Part shown: positions 9,366 through 18,520 of the stretch, one piece after another | Layout: each line of letters begins with the position of its first letter | How positions within the stretch are numbered: the stretch's first letter is position 1 | Assembly: GCA_964600615.1 (NCBI GenBank) | Contig: CAZRJK010000001.1 | Coordinates: 62,001-126,000 of the forward strand | Source of the DNA: RUG11198 sp964600615 | Lineage (GTDB): Bacteria > Bacillota_I > Bacilli_A > RF39 > UBA660 | DNA: 64,000 nucleotides | Reading direction: 5' to 3' | The notes under the pieces: model-generated | Databases searched by the model: none | What the model was told of the DNA's origin: nothing | The model's input: the letters and a program-made list of their open reading frames with translations, nothing else | Position numbers and translations under genes: made by a program

Positions 9366-9671
9366 ATGAAGTTAATATATAATAATAAAGAAATATCAGT
9401 AACCACCACCCATAATAAATTAATAATGAGATATCAACACCAAAAATTATATTATGCTATTATAATTAATGAATGCAACAGCTATAGCTCTATTTTAAAT
9501 AAACAAAGAATAGATGTAGTAATGACAGATGATAATTTTAAAATATTATCCATCAAAAAAAATATGCATGAAAATACCATCTATGAAGATAATAATGCTA
9601 CTAAAACGATAATCTTACCACCCAATACCTTTGACCTAAAAATAAATACCCACTTTACAATTAAAGAATAA
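9366..9671 (+). CDS. Small protein, possibly DUF192-like
   Basis: 101 residues from the ATG at 9366, supported by AAGGAG at 9355; the reading can extend to a TTG at 9345 but that lies in the terminator. The second half (RIDVVMTDDNFKILSI...TIILPPNTFDLKI) resembles the DUF192 pattern of a beta strand with D-V-x-F, a hydrophobic patch and a terminal G/N-type turn. The family's N-terminal motifs are weak here. No signal peptide. Confidence 0.4.
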   Translation: MKLIYNNKEISVTTTHNKLIMRYQHQKLYYAIIINECNSYSSILNKQRIDVVMTDDNFKILSIKKNMHENTIYEDNNATKTIILPPNTFDLKINTHFTIKE

Positions 9672-9675
9672 TTAA

Positions 9676-9695
9676 GTTATAATTAAATAGGTGAT
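9676..9695 (+). promoter_or_regulatory. -10 plus AGGTGAT short-leader module
   Basis: GTTATAAT with TATAAT at 9678-9683 and AGGTGAT at 9689-9695, 15 nt before the ATG at 9699. Expected initiation is at about the ribosome site. Confidence 0.5.
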
Positions 9696-9698
9696 ATC

Positions 9699-11018
9699 AT
9701 GGTAAGAAAAAAAAGAAAATTAAAAAAGAAAGTAAAAATATTTCTAATTATATTTCTAATAGTATTAATATTATTATCCCTATATTTATTCTTACCAAAG
9801 AAAAAAATAGAAAAAAAGGATAATAAGAAAGATTTAATAGCAGATATCTTATCTTATAATATAGATAAAGATAAAGATTTCTTAACCTGGATAAAAGAAA
9901 ATTATAAAGAAGAATCACTAATAAAACTAAATAATTATTTAAAAGAAAATGACTATAATACCAATATATGGCATAACATAACAGGTAATTCCCTAATAGT
10001 ATTAGAAGATTTATATAATAAAAAATATGATAATATGACTAATATCACCATAAATAATGAAAAACTAGATAATATTACCATTAACTTTATAGGAGATGTA
10101 TCCCTAGCAGATAACTGGTATATAGCACCTAAATATGACGAAAGAGGAAAAAAAGTATTAGGAATACTAAGTGAAGAAGTAGTTAATGAACTAACAACAT
10201 CAACACTATCTATTGCTAATAATGAATTCACTATCAGTAATAGAGGAGAAAAAATGCCAGGAAAGCAATACACCTTTAGAGCCAAACCAGAAAGACTAGA
10301 TATCTATAAAGAAATGGGAATAGACCTAGTAACAATTGCCAATAACCACGTCTATGACTTTGGAAAAAATGCTTTTCTAGATATGTTAGATACTCTAGAT
10401 ACATATAAAATGCCCCATATAGGAGCAGGAAAAAATATTAATGATGCCAGTACTCCATATTACTTTATCATAAATGGTTATAAAATAGCTTTTGTTAATG
10501 CCAACAGATCAGAAAAAAATATTATGACTCCCGCTGCTACCGAAACAGAACCAGGAGTACTAAGATGTTATGATCCAACCATCTTTAAAGAATTAATAAC
10601 CAAAACAAAAAAAGAAAGTGACTATGTCATAGCACTAATTCACTGGGGAAAAGAAGACCATCATGAATTAGAACAAGTTCAAATAGATACCTCTAAAGAA
10701 TATATAGATTCAGGAGCAGACCTAATAGTAGGTACTCATGCCCACGTCCTACAAGGAATAGATTTCTATAAAGATAAAGCCATAATCTATAACATAGGTG
10801 ATTTTATCTTTAACGATGAAGATAAAGACACCATGATTTATAAATTAACTATAGATAACGAAGGAGTATTTAAACACCAAATAATCCCAGCCCATCAAAA
10901 AGATGAGTATACTTATCTATTACATGATAATGAAAAACAAAAAGTAATAAATAACATAATATCTTACTCTGATAATAAAATAAATATCTCTTCTGAAGGA
11001 GAAATAACTAAAAAATAA
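9699..11018 (+). CDS. CapA-family (poly-gamma-glutamate synthesis-type) metallophosphatase-like protein
   Basis: 439 residues. A basic N-terminus plus one membrane anchor (about 11-32), a linker, then a PGA_cap domain starting INFIGDVSLAD with NNEFT, IANNHVYDFG, IGAG, IHWGKEDHHE, GTHAHVLQG and NIGDFIFN. These are the conserved Asp/Asn/His ligand positions of the CapA family, a calcineurin-like fold. It is anchored outside the cell. No capB/capC neighbours are present, so a role in poly-glutamate capsule is not supported; orphan CapA proteins are common in Bacillota. Confidence 0.85.
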   Translation: MVRKKRKLKKKVKIFLIIFLIVLILLSLYLFLPKKKIEKKDNKKDLIADILSYNIDKDKDFLTWIKENYKEESLIKLNNYLKENDYNTNIWHNITGNSLIVLEDLYNKKYDNMTNITINNEKLDNITINFIGDVSLADNWYIAPKYDERGKKVLGILSEEVVNELTTSTLSIANNEFTISNRGEKMPGKQYTFRAKPERLDIYKEMGIDLVTIANNHVYDFGKNAFLDMLDTLDTYKMPHIGAGKNINDASTPYYFIINGYKIAFVNANRSEKNIMTPAATETEPGVLRCYDPTIFKELITKTKKESDYVIALIHWGKEDHHELEQVQIDTSKEYIDSGADLIVGTHAHVLQGIDFYKDKAIIYNIGDFIFNDEDKDTMIYKLTIDNEGVFKHQIIPAHQKDEYTYLLHDNEKQKVINNIISYSDNKINISSEGEITKK

Positions 11019-11038
11019 TGTCTAACATTATTTTTTTT
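11011..11038 (+). terminator. Intrinsic terminator
   Basis: AAAAATAATG / CATTATTTTT stem (11011-11020 with 11026-11035), loop TCTAA, overlapping the capA stop codon. Confidence 0.8.
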
Positions 11039-11099
11039 CTTGCCAACTAAAGATAAAAATGATAATATAACAAACTATAGAAAAGAAACAGGTGATATT

Positions 11100-11675
11100 A
11101 TGAAATATTTAACATTAGGAACAGATACTATAACAGAAGAAAAATTTAGAGAAATAAAAGATAGAGAAGATAAAATAAAACCAACAGGAGGCTTATGGCT
11201 AACAGAACAAACAGAGGGCGTAAACTATAACCAATGGATAGATTTTATCATCTGGAGAAAGCATTTATTATACTATAAATATAACAAAGGAACTTCTATT
11301 TGGACCCAGCCATGTTCTATCGTAACATTAAAAGATAATTCTAATATATACCAAGTAAGAGAAAAAGAACATCTAGATATACTACTAAAGAATTACCCTA
11401 AAGACTGGAAATTTTCTTACCAAGAATTAAGTAAAGACTATGATGGATTATTCATAAAATTTATTAGTTTTCCAACAGAAAAATATACAGAACCCATGAG
11501 AAGTGAACTAGAAACATTCTGTGTTGATACATTATTATTATTTAATCCACACTGCATAGATTACTACCAAAAAGGAGTTGTCAACATTGAACCATTTGAT
11601 TATGAAGAACATGTTGATGAACCCATATATGAAATAAAAGTAGATAACGTAAAAAGAAAAGTATTAAAAAGATAA
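11100..11675 (+). CDS. Unrecognised 191-residue protein
   Basis: The start at ATG 11100 is chosen for the preceding AGGTGAT; the open frame extends back to a TTG at 11040 inside the previous terminator. Conserved-looking features are KPTGGLWLTEQTEG and YNQWIDFIIWRKH near the N-terminus, then a Trp/Tyr-rich core. The GGLW..W.W pattern recalls some uncharacterised phage or ADP-ribosyltransferase-like proteins, but no catalytic set could be assigned. No membrane segment. It is followed by its own terminator. Confidence 0.6.
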   Translation: MKYLTLGTDTITEEKFREIKDREDKIKPTGGLWLTEQTEGVNYNQWIDFIIWRKHLLYYKYNKGTSIWTQPCSIVTLKDNSNIYQVREKEHLDILLKNYPKDWKFSYQELSKDYDGLFIKFISFPTEKYTEPMRSELETFCVDTLLLFNPHCIDYYQKGVVNIEPFDYEEHVDEPIYEIKVDNVKRKVLKR

Positions 11676-11694
11676 TAAATAATTATCTTTTTTT
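11666..11694 (+). terminator. Intrinsic terminator
   Basis: AAAGATAAT / ATTATCTTT stem (11668-11676 with 11682-11690) overlapping the stop codon, then T7. Confidence 0.85.
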
Positions 11695-11699
11695 ATATA

Positions 11700-11729
11700 T
11701 TGACAAATAACAGCATAAAATAGTATAAT
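11700..11729 (+). promoter_or_regulatory. Consensus sigma-A promoter of the ABC exporter
   Basis: TTGACA at 11700-11705 and TATAAT at 11724-11729 with an 18-nt spacer; the ribosome site AAAGGATG follows before the ATG at 11755. This is one of the few full-consensus promoters in the window. Confidence 0.8.
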
Positions 11730-11754
11730 CACAAATGTTAGAAAGGATGATTAC

Positions 11755-13515
11755 ATGATAAAATTATTTAAAAATTTAACCAAAAAAGACCTTTTAATAG
11801 CTCTAATAGTAGTAGCCCTAGTAATATTTTCCGTTTTCTTAGATCTAAGATTACCAGAATACATGAGTGAAATAACCAAACTAGTCCAAACAGAAAATAG
11901 TACCATGAAAGAAATAATAAACGCTGGCATACACATGCTAATATGTGCTGTAGGAAGTTTGTTGTGCACTATATCAGTAGGATTTTTTACATCTCTTTTA
12001 TCAGCAAATTTCTCAAAAACAGTAAGAAGAAAAATCTTTGCTAAAGTATCATCATTTGGCATAGAAGAAATAAAAAAATTCTCAACCCCAAGCTTAATTA
12101 CTAGAACTACTAATGACGTAACTCAAATAGAAATGCTACTAGCAATGGGATTACAACTATTAATAAAAGCACCAGTAATGGCAGTTTGGGCCCTATTAAA
12201 AATAATAGGAAAAAGTGGACAATTAAGCCTAGTAACTGGAACTGGAGTAATAATAATTGTCTTAACCAACTTATTCATCATAAGTGTTGTTTCTCCAAGA
12301 TTTGCCATTATCCAAAAACTAACCGATAAAATTAATGGCGTAACCAGAGAAAACATAACCGGAATAAGAGTAGTACATGCCTTTAATGCCGAAACATTCG
12401 AACAAAATAGATTTAATGATGTAAATGATAACCTTACTAAAATACACCTAAAAATAACTAAAACATTTGCTCTAATGGATCCTGCTATGAACTTTGTCAT
12501 GCATTTTCAACACCTAGGAATCTATCTCGTAGGAGCTTATATTATTATTAAAAGCAATATGTTAGATAAAATCAATACCTTCAGTAATATGGTAGTATTT
12601 TCAAGTTATGGAATGCAAGTAATAATCTCATTCTTAATGTTAACAATGATCTTTATGTTCTTACCAAGAGCAAGAGTATCAGCCAAACGTATTAATGAAG
12701 TATTAGATAGTAATATCTCAATTAAATCAGGAACATTTAATGGAGAAACAAAAGAACAAGGAACCATAGAATTTAAGAGTGTTAGTTTTAAATATCCTGA
12801 TGCTGACGAATATTTATTAAAAAATATCAACTTTAAAGTAAAAAAAGGAGAAACAATAGCCTTTATTGGAAGTACAGGTAGTGGTAAATCCACTTTAATA
12901 AACCTAGTACCAAGATTATATGATGCCACTGATGGAGAAGTATTAGTTGACGGAATAAATGTCAAAGAGTATGACCAAAAAGCCTTAAATAACAAGATTG
13001 GCTATATTCCTCAAACAGCTGTAATGTTTACAGGTAGTGTCAAATATAACGTATCCTATGGTGACAACGGTAAGAAAAAGCCATCATTAGATAAAATAAA
13101 AGAAGCAATAGAAATAGCCCAAGGAAAAGACTTTATTGAAAAAATGGATAAACAATATGATTCAAATATAGCAAGAGGCGGAACCAATATCAGTGGAGGA
13201 CAAAAGCAAAGATTATCAATCGCTAGAGCTATAGTAAGAGACCCAGAAATATATATCTTTGATGATTCATTTAGTGCTCTAGATTATCAAACAGATGCAA
13301 AACTTAGAAAAAAATTAAAAAAATATACCGAAGATGCCACTATCATGATAGTAGCCCAAAGAATAGGAACTATCATGAATGCCGACCAAATAGTTGTACT
13401 AGATAAAGGTGAATGCGTAGGAATAGGAACTCATAAAGAATTATTAAAAAATTGTCAAGTATATAAAGAAATAGCCTTATCGCAATTAAGTGAGGAGGAA
13501 TTAGAAAATGCCTAG
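11755..13515 (+). CDS. ABC exporter half, degenerate-site subunit
   Basis: 586 residues. Six membrane segments (about 15-310), then an ATPase domain with Walker A GSTGSGKST and signature ISGGQKQR. The Walker B region reads IFDDSFSALD with Asp where the catalytic Glu normally sits, and the switch reads VAQR with Gln instead of His. These are hallmarks of the degenerate half of heterodimeric exporters such as TM287/288 and BmrCD. The 8-nt overlap with the next gene supports a 1:1 partner. Substrates may be drugs, lipids or peptides. Confidence 0.92.
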   Translation: MIKLFKNLTKKDLLIALIVVALVIFSVFLDLRLPEYMSEITKLVQTENSTMKEIINAGIHMLICAVGSLLCTISVGFFTSLLSANFSKTVRRKIFAKVSSFGIEEIKKFSTPSLITRTTNDVTQIEMLLAMGLQLLIKAPVMAVWALLKIIGKSGQLSLVTGTGVIIIVLTNLFIISVVSPRFAIIQKLTDKINGVTRENITGIRVVHAFNAETFEQNRFNDVNDNLTKIHLKITKTFALMDPAMNFVMHFQHLGIYLVGAYIIIKSNMLDKINTFSNMVVFSSYGMQVIISFLMLTMIFMFLPRARVSAKRINEVLDSNISIKSGTFNGETKEQGTIEFKSVSFKYPDADEYLLKNINFKVKKGETIAFIGSTGSGKSTLINLVPRLYDATDGEVLVDGINVKEYDQKALNNKIGYIPQTAVMFTGSVKYNVSYGDNGKKKPSLDKIKEAIEIAQGKDFIEKMDKQYDSNIARGGTNISGGQKQRLSIARAIVRDPEIYIFDDSFSALDYQTDAKLRKKLKKYTEDATIMIVAQRIGTIMNADQIVVLDKGECVGIGTHKELLKNCQVYKEIALSQLSEEELENA

Positions 13516-15586
13516 ATTTGATCAAAAACAAGAAAAAGTAAAAGACTTTAAAGGAACCCTAAAAAGACTATTCCTAAGCCTAGGTCAATGGAAATATATT
13601 CTAGTCCTAGCATCCTTACTAGCAATGACCGCAGCTATTCTCTCAACAATAGCTCCTAATAAATTATCTGATATAACAAATATCATAAGTGATGGCATTA
13701 AACCAAATACTAAAAACATTGAATTAATATCCCAAAAAATAACAAAAAATATTATTATTAACTATAAACAAGTAGATATAACTAATGAAGAAAGTATTAA
13801 AAAATTAATTATTGAATTTAATAATCTAGATACAAACAAAAAACAAGAAATATTAAAACCAATAGTAATAAAAAATAAAATTATAAGTCCTGAAGATCAA
13901 ATATCATTCTTAAATATAATAAGTACCATAGATAAAGATAATCCAGAAGACTTATTCTTAAAATTTGAAAAAATACCTAAATCACTAAAAGAATTAATAG
14001 AACCAAAAATAAATACTAAGAAATTAAATAAAGAAGCTATAACATTAGGAATTATCTATTTATTAAATGCCATATTTGGTTATATAGAAGGAATACTAAT
14101 GGCATATGTAGGAATAGGCTATTCCAAAAAATTAAGAAATGAAATAAGCACTAAAATAAATAAATTACCTCTAAGATATTTTGATACCCATGAAACAGGA
14201 GATATCTTATCAAGAGTAACCAATGATGTAGATACCATAGGAATAAATATGAGTGATAACATAACCTCACTAATAACTAATATTACCTTATTCCTAGGTT
14301 CTATCGTAATGATGTTTGTAACTAACTATATTATGGCCTTAACAGCTATAGCAGCTAGTTTCTTAGGATTTATCTTCTCATTTATATTATTAAAGAAATC
14401 ACAAAAATACTTCGTTCAAAGACAAAAAGAATTAGGAAAATTAAATGGACACATCGAAGAAATATATTCTGGTCATAATATTGTAAAAGCCTATAATGGA
14501 GAAGAGATAGCCCTAAAAGAATTCGATGAAATAAACAATAAATTATATAATTGCAATAGAAAAAGTCAATTCCTATCAGGAATAATGCAACCAATCATGC
14601 ACTTCGTAGGTAATTTTGGTTATGTAGCAGTATGTGTCGTAGGAGCTTTACTAGTAATGAATAACAAAACATCATTTGGAACCATCGTAGCTTTCATGAT
14701 TTATGTAAGACTATTTACAAACCCATTATCTAGAATAGCCCAAGCTATGACCACTATGCAATCAGTAGCAGCAGCTTCTGAAAGAGTATATGAATTCATG
14801 GATGAACAAGAATTACCAGATGAATCTAACCTAAAAGAAAAAATAACCACGGAAGAAGCTAAAGGTAATATAGAATTCAAAAATGTAAAATTTGGTTATA
14901 CCAAAGATAAAACAATCATTAAAAACTTTAGTGCAAAAATAAAATCTGGAGAAAAAATAGCCATAGTAGGACCTACCGGAGCAGGTAAAACAACCATGGT
15001 AAATCTCCTTATGAAATTCTACGACATAAACGAAGGAGATATCCTAATCGATGGTAAATCAATCAAAGAATTAAAAAGAGAAAACATTCATAAGCTATTT
15101 GTAATGGTCTTACAAGATACTTGGTTATTTGAAGGAACAGTAAAAGAAAACATAAAATTTAACAAAACCAACGTAACAGATAAAGAAATATGGAATTACT
15201 GCAAAATAGTAGGAGTAGACCACTTTATTAAAACCCTACCAGGAGGATTAAATTCAGAAATACAAGATAACGAATCCATATCCTCAGGACAAAAACAATT
15301 ATTAACTATAACTAGAGGTATGGTAGAAGATGCTCCCTTCTTAATACTAGATGAAGCAACATCTAACGTTGATACTAGAACTGAAGAATTAGTCCAAAAA
15401 GCTATGGACAAATTAATGGAAGGAAAAACCTCATTCATAATAGCCCATAGATTATCCACTATTAAAAATGCAGATTTAATCTTAGTAATGAACGAAGGAA
15501 ATATCATAGAACAAGGAACTCATGATGAATTAATAAAGAAAAAAGGCTTCTATGCTAATCTATATAATTCCCAATTCCAAAAATAG
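13508..15586 (+). CDS. ABC exporter half, catalytic subunit with N-terminal insertion
   Basis: 692 residues, about 100 longer than usual. Between the first membrane segment (about 30-50) and the second (about 180) lies a roughly 120-residue charged insert, expected outside the membrane. The ATPase domain has Walker A GPTGAGKTT, LILDEATSNVD with the catalytic Glu, and the AHR switch His. Its signature is ISSGQKQ instead of LSGGQ. It complements the upstream subunit, whose ATP site is degenerate. GAGGAGG precedes the start inside the upstream gene. Confidence 0.93.
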   Translation: MPRFDQKQEKVKDFKGTLKRLFLSLGQWKYILVLASLLAMTAAILSTIAPNKLSDITNIISDGIKPNTKNIELISQKITKNIIINYKQVDITNEESIKKLIIEFNNLDTNKKQEILKPIVIKNKIISPEDQISFLNIISTIDKDNPEDLFLKFEKIPKSLKELIEPKINTKKLNKEAITLGIIYLLNAIFGYIEGILMAYVGIGYSKKLRNEISTKINKLPLRYFDTHETGDILSRVTNDVDTIGINMSDNITSLITNITLFLGSIVMMFVTNYIMALTAIAASFLGFIFSFILLKKSQKYFVQRQKELGKLNGHIEEIYSGHNIVKAYNGEEIALKEFDEINNKLYNCNRKSQFLSGIMQPIMHFVGNFGYVAVCVVGALLVMNNKTSFGTIVAFMIYVRLFTNPLSRIAQAMTTMQSVAAASERVYEFMDEQELPDESNLKEKITTEEAKGNIEFKNVKFGYTKDKTIIKNFSAKIKSGEKIAIVGPTGAGKTTMVNLLMKFYDINEGDILIDGKSIKELKRENIHKLFVMVLQDTWLFEGTVKENIKFNKTNVTDKEIWNYCKIVGVDHFIKTLPGGLNSEIQDNESISSGQKQLLTITRGMVEDAPFLILDEATSNVDTRTEELVQKAMDKLMEGKTSFIIAHRLSTIKNADLILVMNEGNIIEQGTHDELIKKKGFYANLYNSQFQK

Positions 15587-15614
15587 AGATTTACTTAACC
15601 ATAAATCTCTTTTT
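15585..15614 (+). terminator. Terminator fused to next promoter
   Basis: AGAGATTTA / TAAATCTCT stem (15585-15593 with 15602-15610) plus T run. TGTTATAAT of the next gene begins two bases later (15616-15624). Confidence 0.8.
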
Positions 15615-15615
15615 A

Positions 15616-15624
15616 TGTTATAAT
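15616..15624 (+). promoter_or_regulatory. Extended -10 of PAP2 gene
   Basis: TGTTATAAT, 17 nt before the ATG at 15642, with GTAGGTGA in between. Confidence 0.55.
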
Positions 15625-15641
15625 AATATAGTAGGTGAAAC

Positions 15642-16271
15642 ATGAATAAGAAAACATATTATGCAATATCAATAATAGTCGTTTTATTAATAATAGCAAT
15701 TACCATTATAACCACTAAAATAGTAATAAAAAGAGAATTATTAATTGATACCCTAGCATATGATTTTATAGTCCTAAAATTAAGAAATGATACTCTAACA
15801 CCCATAATGAAAATCATAACAGAATTAAGTAATACTAGAACTATCATAATAATAGCAATAATATTAACAATAGTAGTATCATTATGGAAAAATATCAAGA
15901 TAGCCTCACTAATACCTATAAACTTAGGAATAATAGCTATTATAAACCAAATCTTAAAACACATATTCCAAAGACCAAGACCAATAGGATTTAGATTAAT
16001 AGATATAGGAGGATTTAGTTTTCCAAGTGGTCACGCCATGGGAAGCACAGCTTTTTATGGCTTATTAATTTATTTATCTTATAAACTTATAAAAAATAAA
16101 ACTATTAGAATAATATCTATTATAATAAATACTCTAATAATAATTGGAATAGGAATAAGTAGAATCTATTTAGGAGTACACTATTGCAGTGATGTAATAG
16201 TAGGAATTAGCCTATCATTCATGTATTTAATAATATTTATAAGAATAATAGAAAAAAAGAAAATAATTTAA
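15642..16271 (+). CDS. PAP2-family membrane phosphatase
   Basis: 209 residues with about six membrane segments. All three catalytic motifs of the PAP2 acid phosphatase superfamily are present: KHIFQRPRP, FPSGHAMGST and SRIYLGVHYCSDV (the nucleophile His and supporting Arg/His/Asp). Bacterial members dephosphorylate undecaprenyl pyrophosphate or phosphatidylglycerol phosphate at the outer face of the membrane. Recycling of the undecaprenyl carrier is the most likely role, but paralogues cannot be separated by sequence alone. Confidence 0.93.
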   Translation: MNKKTYYAISIIVVLLIIAITIITTKIVIKRELLIDTLAYDFIVLKLRNDTLTPIMKIITELSNTRTIIIIAIILTIVVSLWKNIKIASLIPINLGIIAIINQILKHIFQRPRPIGFRLIDIGGFSFPSGHAMGSTAFYGLLIYLSYKLIKNKTIRIISIIINTLIIIGIGISRIYLGVHYCSDVIVGISLSFMYLIIFIRIIEKKKII

Positions 16272-16319
16272 TATTTATTTAATAAACAAAAAATACAATA
16301 AGAAAAGAAGGAGAAGTAA

Positions 16320-17495
16320 ATGAAAATAAAAGGAAAAAAAATTCATAATAAAACAGTAAACATCTTAGAAGAATTACCACAAGAAAAAAAGAAAACTGAT
16401 AACGTAAATATAGGAACTATTATTATCGTAATAGTATTACTATCACTAGTAAGTGGCCTATTAGGAGCTACACTAGTTTTAAAAAGCATAGGGGAAGGAG
16501 CTACCACTAATAATGGCGTAACAACAAGTACTTTGGCACTTAATGAACCTAATTCTATTTCTACAGCCGTAAGTAAAATATACGATGCTGTAGTCGTAGT
16601 TGAAGCCTATCAAAAAGAAAAACTAGCTTCAACAGGAACAGGTTTTGTTTATAAAAAAAATAACGGTAAAGCTTATATTATGACTAATAATCATGTCGTA
16701 GCAAACAGTGATAAAGTAAAAGTATTATTTACTAGTGGTGAAGAAGTAGAAACAACCCTAGTAGGAACAGATGTTTATTCTGATATAGCAGTATTAACTG
16801 TAAAAGACACTGATAAAATAGTATCATCAACATTAGGAAATAGTTCAAAATCAAAAGTAGGAGATACAGTATTCACTGTAGGATCTCCAGAAGGATCAGA
16901 TTATGCTGGAACAGTAACCAAAGGAATATTATCAGGAAAAGATAGATTAGTAGCCGTAGCCCTATCTAATACACAAACATCAGATTATTACATGAACGTA
17001 TTACAAACAGATGCTGCTATCAATCCAGGAAATAGCGGTGGACCTATTTGTAACATAAATGGAGAAGTAATAGGCATAACTAATATGAAATTAGTAGATA
17101 ACTCAGTAGAAGGAATGGGCTTTGCTATTCCAATTGAAGATGCTATTGAATATGCCAAAACAATAGAAGAAACAGGAAAAGTAGCAAGACCATACATAGG
17201 AATAAGTATGTTAGATATAACTAATGGATACTACTTATGGCAAGCAGGAATATTACTTCCAGATAATGTAAAAGAAGGAGTAGCTGTCTATAAAGTAGAA
17301 GCTAACTCACCAGCATCATCTGCAGGATTACAAAAAGGAGATATCATAACAAAAATAGATAATAATAAAACAAGTTCTATAGCAAAATTTAGATATGAAT
17401 TATATAAACATAAACCAAATGAAGAAATAACCATTACATATATAAGAAATAATAAAGAAGAACAAGTAAAAGTAAAATTACAAGAAAATAAATAA
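16320..17495 (+). CDS. htrA: HtrA/DegP-like membrane-anchored serine protease
   Basis: 391 residues. Cytoplasmic tail, one membrane anchor (about 32-58), trypsin-like domain and one PDZ domain (about 295-388). The catalytic triad is visible as TNNHVVANS (His), DVYSDIAVLTV (Asp) and NPGNSGGPICN (Ser). It is the extracytoplasmic quality-control protease typical of Bacillota. AAGGAG precedes the ATG. It is followed by a strong terminator; no CssRS-type regulators are adjacent. Confidence 0.95.
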   Translation: MKIKGKKIHNKTVNILEELPQEKKKTDNVNIGTIIIVIVLLSLVSGLLGATLVLKSIGEGATTNNGVTTSTLALNEPNSISTAVSKIYDAVVVVEAYQKEKLASTGTGFVYKKNNGKAYIMTNNHVVANSDKVKVLFTSGEEVETTLVGTDVYSDIAVLTVKDTDKIVSSTLGNSSKSKVGDTVFTVGSPEGSDYAGTVTKGILSGKDRLVAVALSNTQTSDYYMNVLQTDAAINPGNSGGPICNINGEVIGITNMKLVDNSVEGMGFAIPIEDAIEYAKTIEETGKVARPYIGISMLDITNGYYLWQAGILLPDNVKEGVAVYKVEANSPASSAGLQKGDIITKIDNNKTSSIAKFRYELYKHKPNEEITITYIRNNKEEQVKVKLQENK

Positions 17496-17519
17496 GCATA
17501 AAAAATGCTTATTTTTTTC
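17491..17519 (+). terminator. Intrinsic terminator
   Basis: AATAAGCAT / ATGCTTATT stem (17491-17499 with 17505-17513), loop of A, T7 tail, overlapping the htrA stop. Confidence 0.85.
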
Positions 17520-17590
17520 TTAAAAAATATTGAAAAAAACACCCACATAATGTATCATATAATAGTAAGATAGAAAAAGGAGAAGTAAAA

Positions 17591-18511
17591 ATGGGAAAAA
17601 ATAATAATGAAAAAGAAATAGAAGTCGTTAAAACAAGTAGTGACAACAAAATAATAATAATATTATTACTACTAATAATTATAATTATGTTTGTATTTAT
17701 ACTATTATTAGTAACTAATAGAGTAATTATGCCTATAAACACTCAACCAACAAATGACAATCCAATAAGTAACAATGAAGAACAATATCAAAATACTGAT
17801 AATAATACTAACAAACCAGAAAACATCTATAAAATAGAATATAAAGAAGAAACAAAAGAATTTAAAAATAGTTCTGGTAAAGTAATAATCAAAAATAAAA
17901 GAAACTATCCAATTATTACTAACGAAGCTAATCCTAATGCAGCTTCTAACATAGCAAAGACATTAAAAGATATTTCTGATACTGCATGGAACTCTTTAAA
18001 TACAGGAGATCAAGTAACAGATAAAAACTTTATCGAGAATTATCCTTATGAAGTAGGAGTAACTTACACATATACGACTGAACAATCAAACATTAAATAC
18101 CTAAGCTTTAAAGATATGACATCAGGTGGTATGGGTGGTGTAAGTTGGGCAAATACTAATGGTTATAATTTTGATTTTGAAACTGGAAAACTATTAGAAG
18201 TAAATGATATTATGGATTATAATTCTCATAAAGATGAATTATATGAATATATAACTTCAGAAATTGAAAAAGAACATAATCCAGAAACATTATGGAATGA
18301 TAATGTTTCTGGTTACTGGAAAGATACAGTAAAAAAAGAAATGTTTAAAACAAATACTTGGTTATTTACTAGTTCTGGAATAAAAGTATACTTTAGTAAA
18401 TATTCTCTTGGACCAGGATCTACCGGAGTAGTAGAAGTAGAAATACCTACATCAAAAATAAATAATTATCTATATGATAAATATAAATATCAAAAAAGTA
18501 CTACTCAGTAG
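17591..18511 (+). CDS. RsiV-like membrane protein (DUF4163/DUF3298)
   Basis: 306 residues. A short cytoplasmic part, one membrane segment (about 20-45), a low-complexity Asn/Gln linker, then an extracellular region. YPYEVGVTYTYT and MGGVSWANTNGYNFDFETGKLLEVNDI lead into KVYFSKYSLGPGSTGVVEVEIP, the DUF4163 plus DUF3298 pattern. In RsiV this region binds lysozyme and triggers sigma release, but here the cytoplasmic part is too short for an anti-sigma domain and no sigma gene is adjacent. A related role in sensing or cell-wall chemistry is possible. Confidence 0.8.
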   Translation: MGKNNNEKEIEVVKTSSDNKIIIILLLLIIIIMFVFILLLVTNRVIMPINTQPTNDNPISNNEEQYQNTDNNTNKPENIYKIEYKEETKEFKNSSGKVIIKNKRNYPIITNEANPNAASNIAKTLKDISDTAWNSLNTGDQVTDKNFIENYPYEVGVTYTYTTEQSNIKYLSFKDMTSGGMGGVSWANTNGYNFDFETGKLLEVNDIMDYNSHKDELYEYITSEIEKEHNPETLWNDNVSGYWKDTVKKEMFKTNTWLFTSSGIKVYFSKYSLGPGSTGVVEVEIPTSKINNYLYDKYKYQKSTTQ

Positions 18512-18520
18512 TACTTTTTT
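18492..18520. terminator. Bidirectional terminator within two gene ends
   Basis: AAAAAAGTACTAC / GTAGTACTTTTTT perfect stem with a TCA loop. It lies inside the 11-nt overlap of two convergent coding regions, so both proteins end in residues encoded by the hairpin. Confidence 0.85.

Noticed and set aside
12606..12995. Minus-strand frame inside the ABC exporter gene
   Set aside because: Shadow of a well-supported coding region; no start signals. The same applies to other antisense frames over recognised genes.
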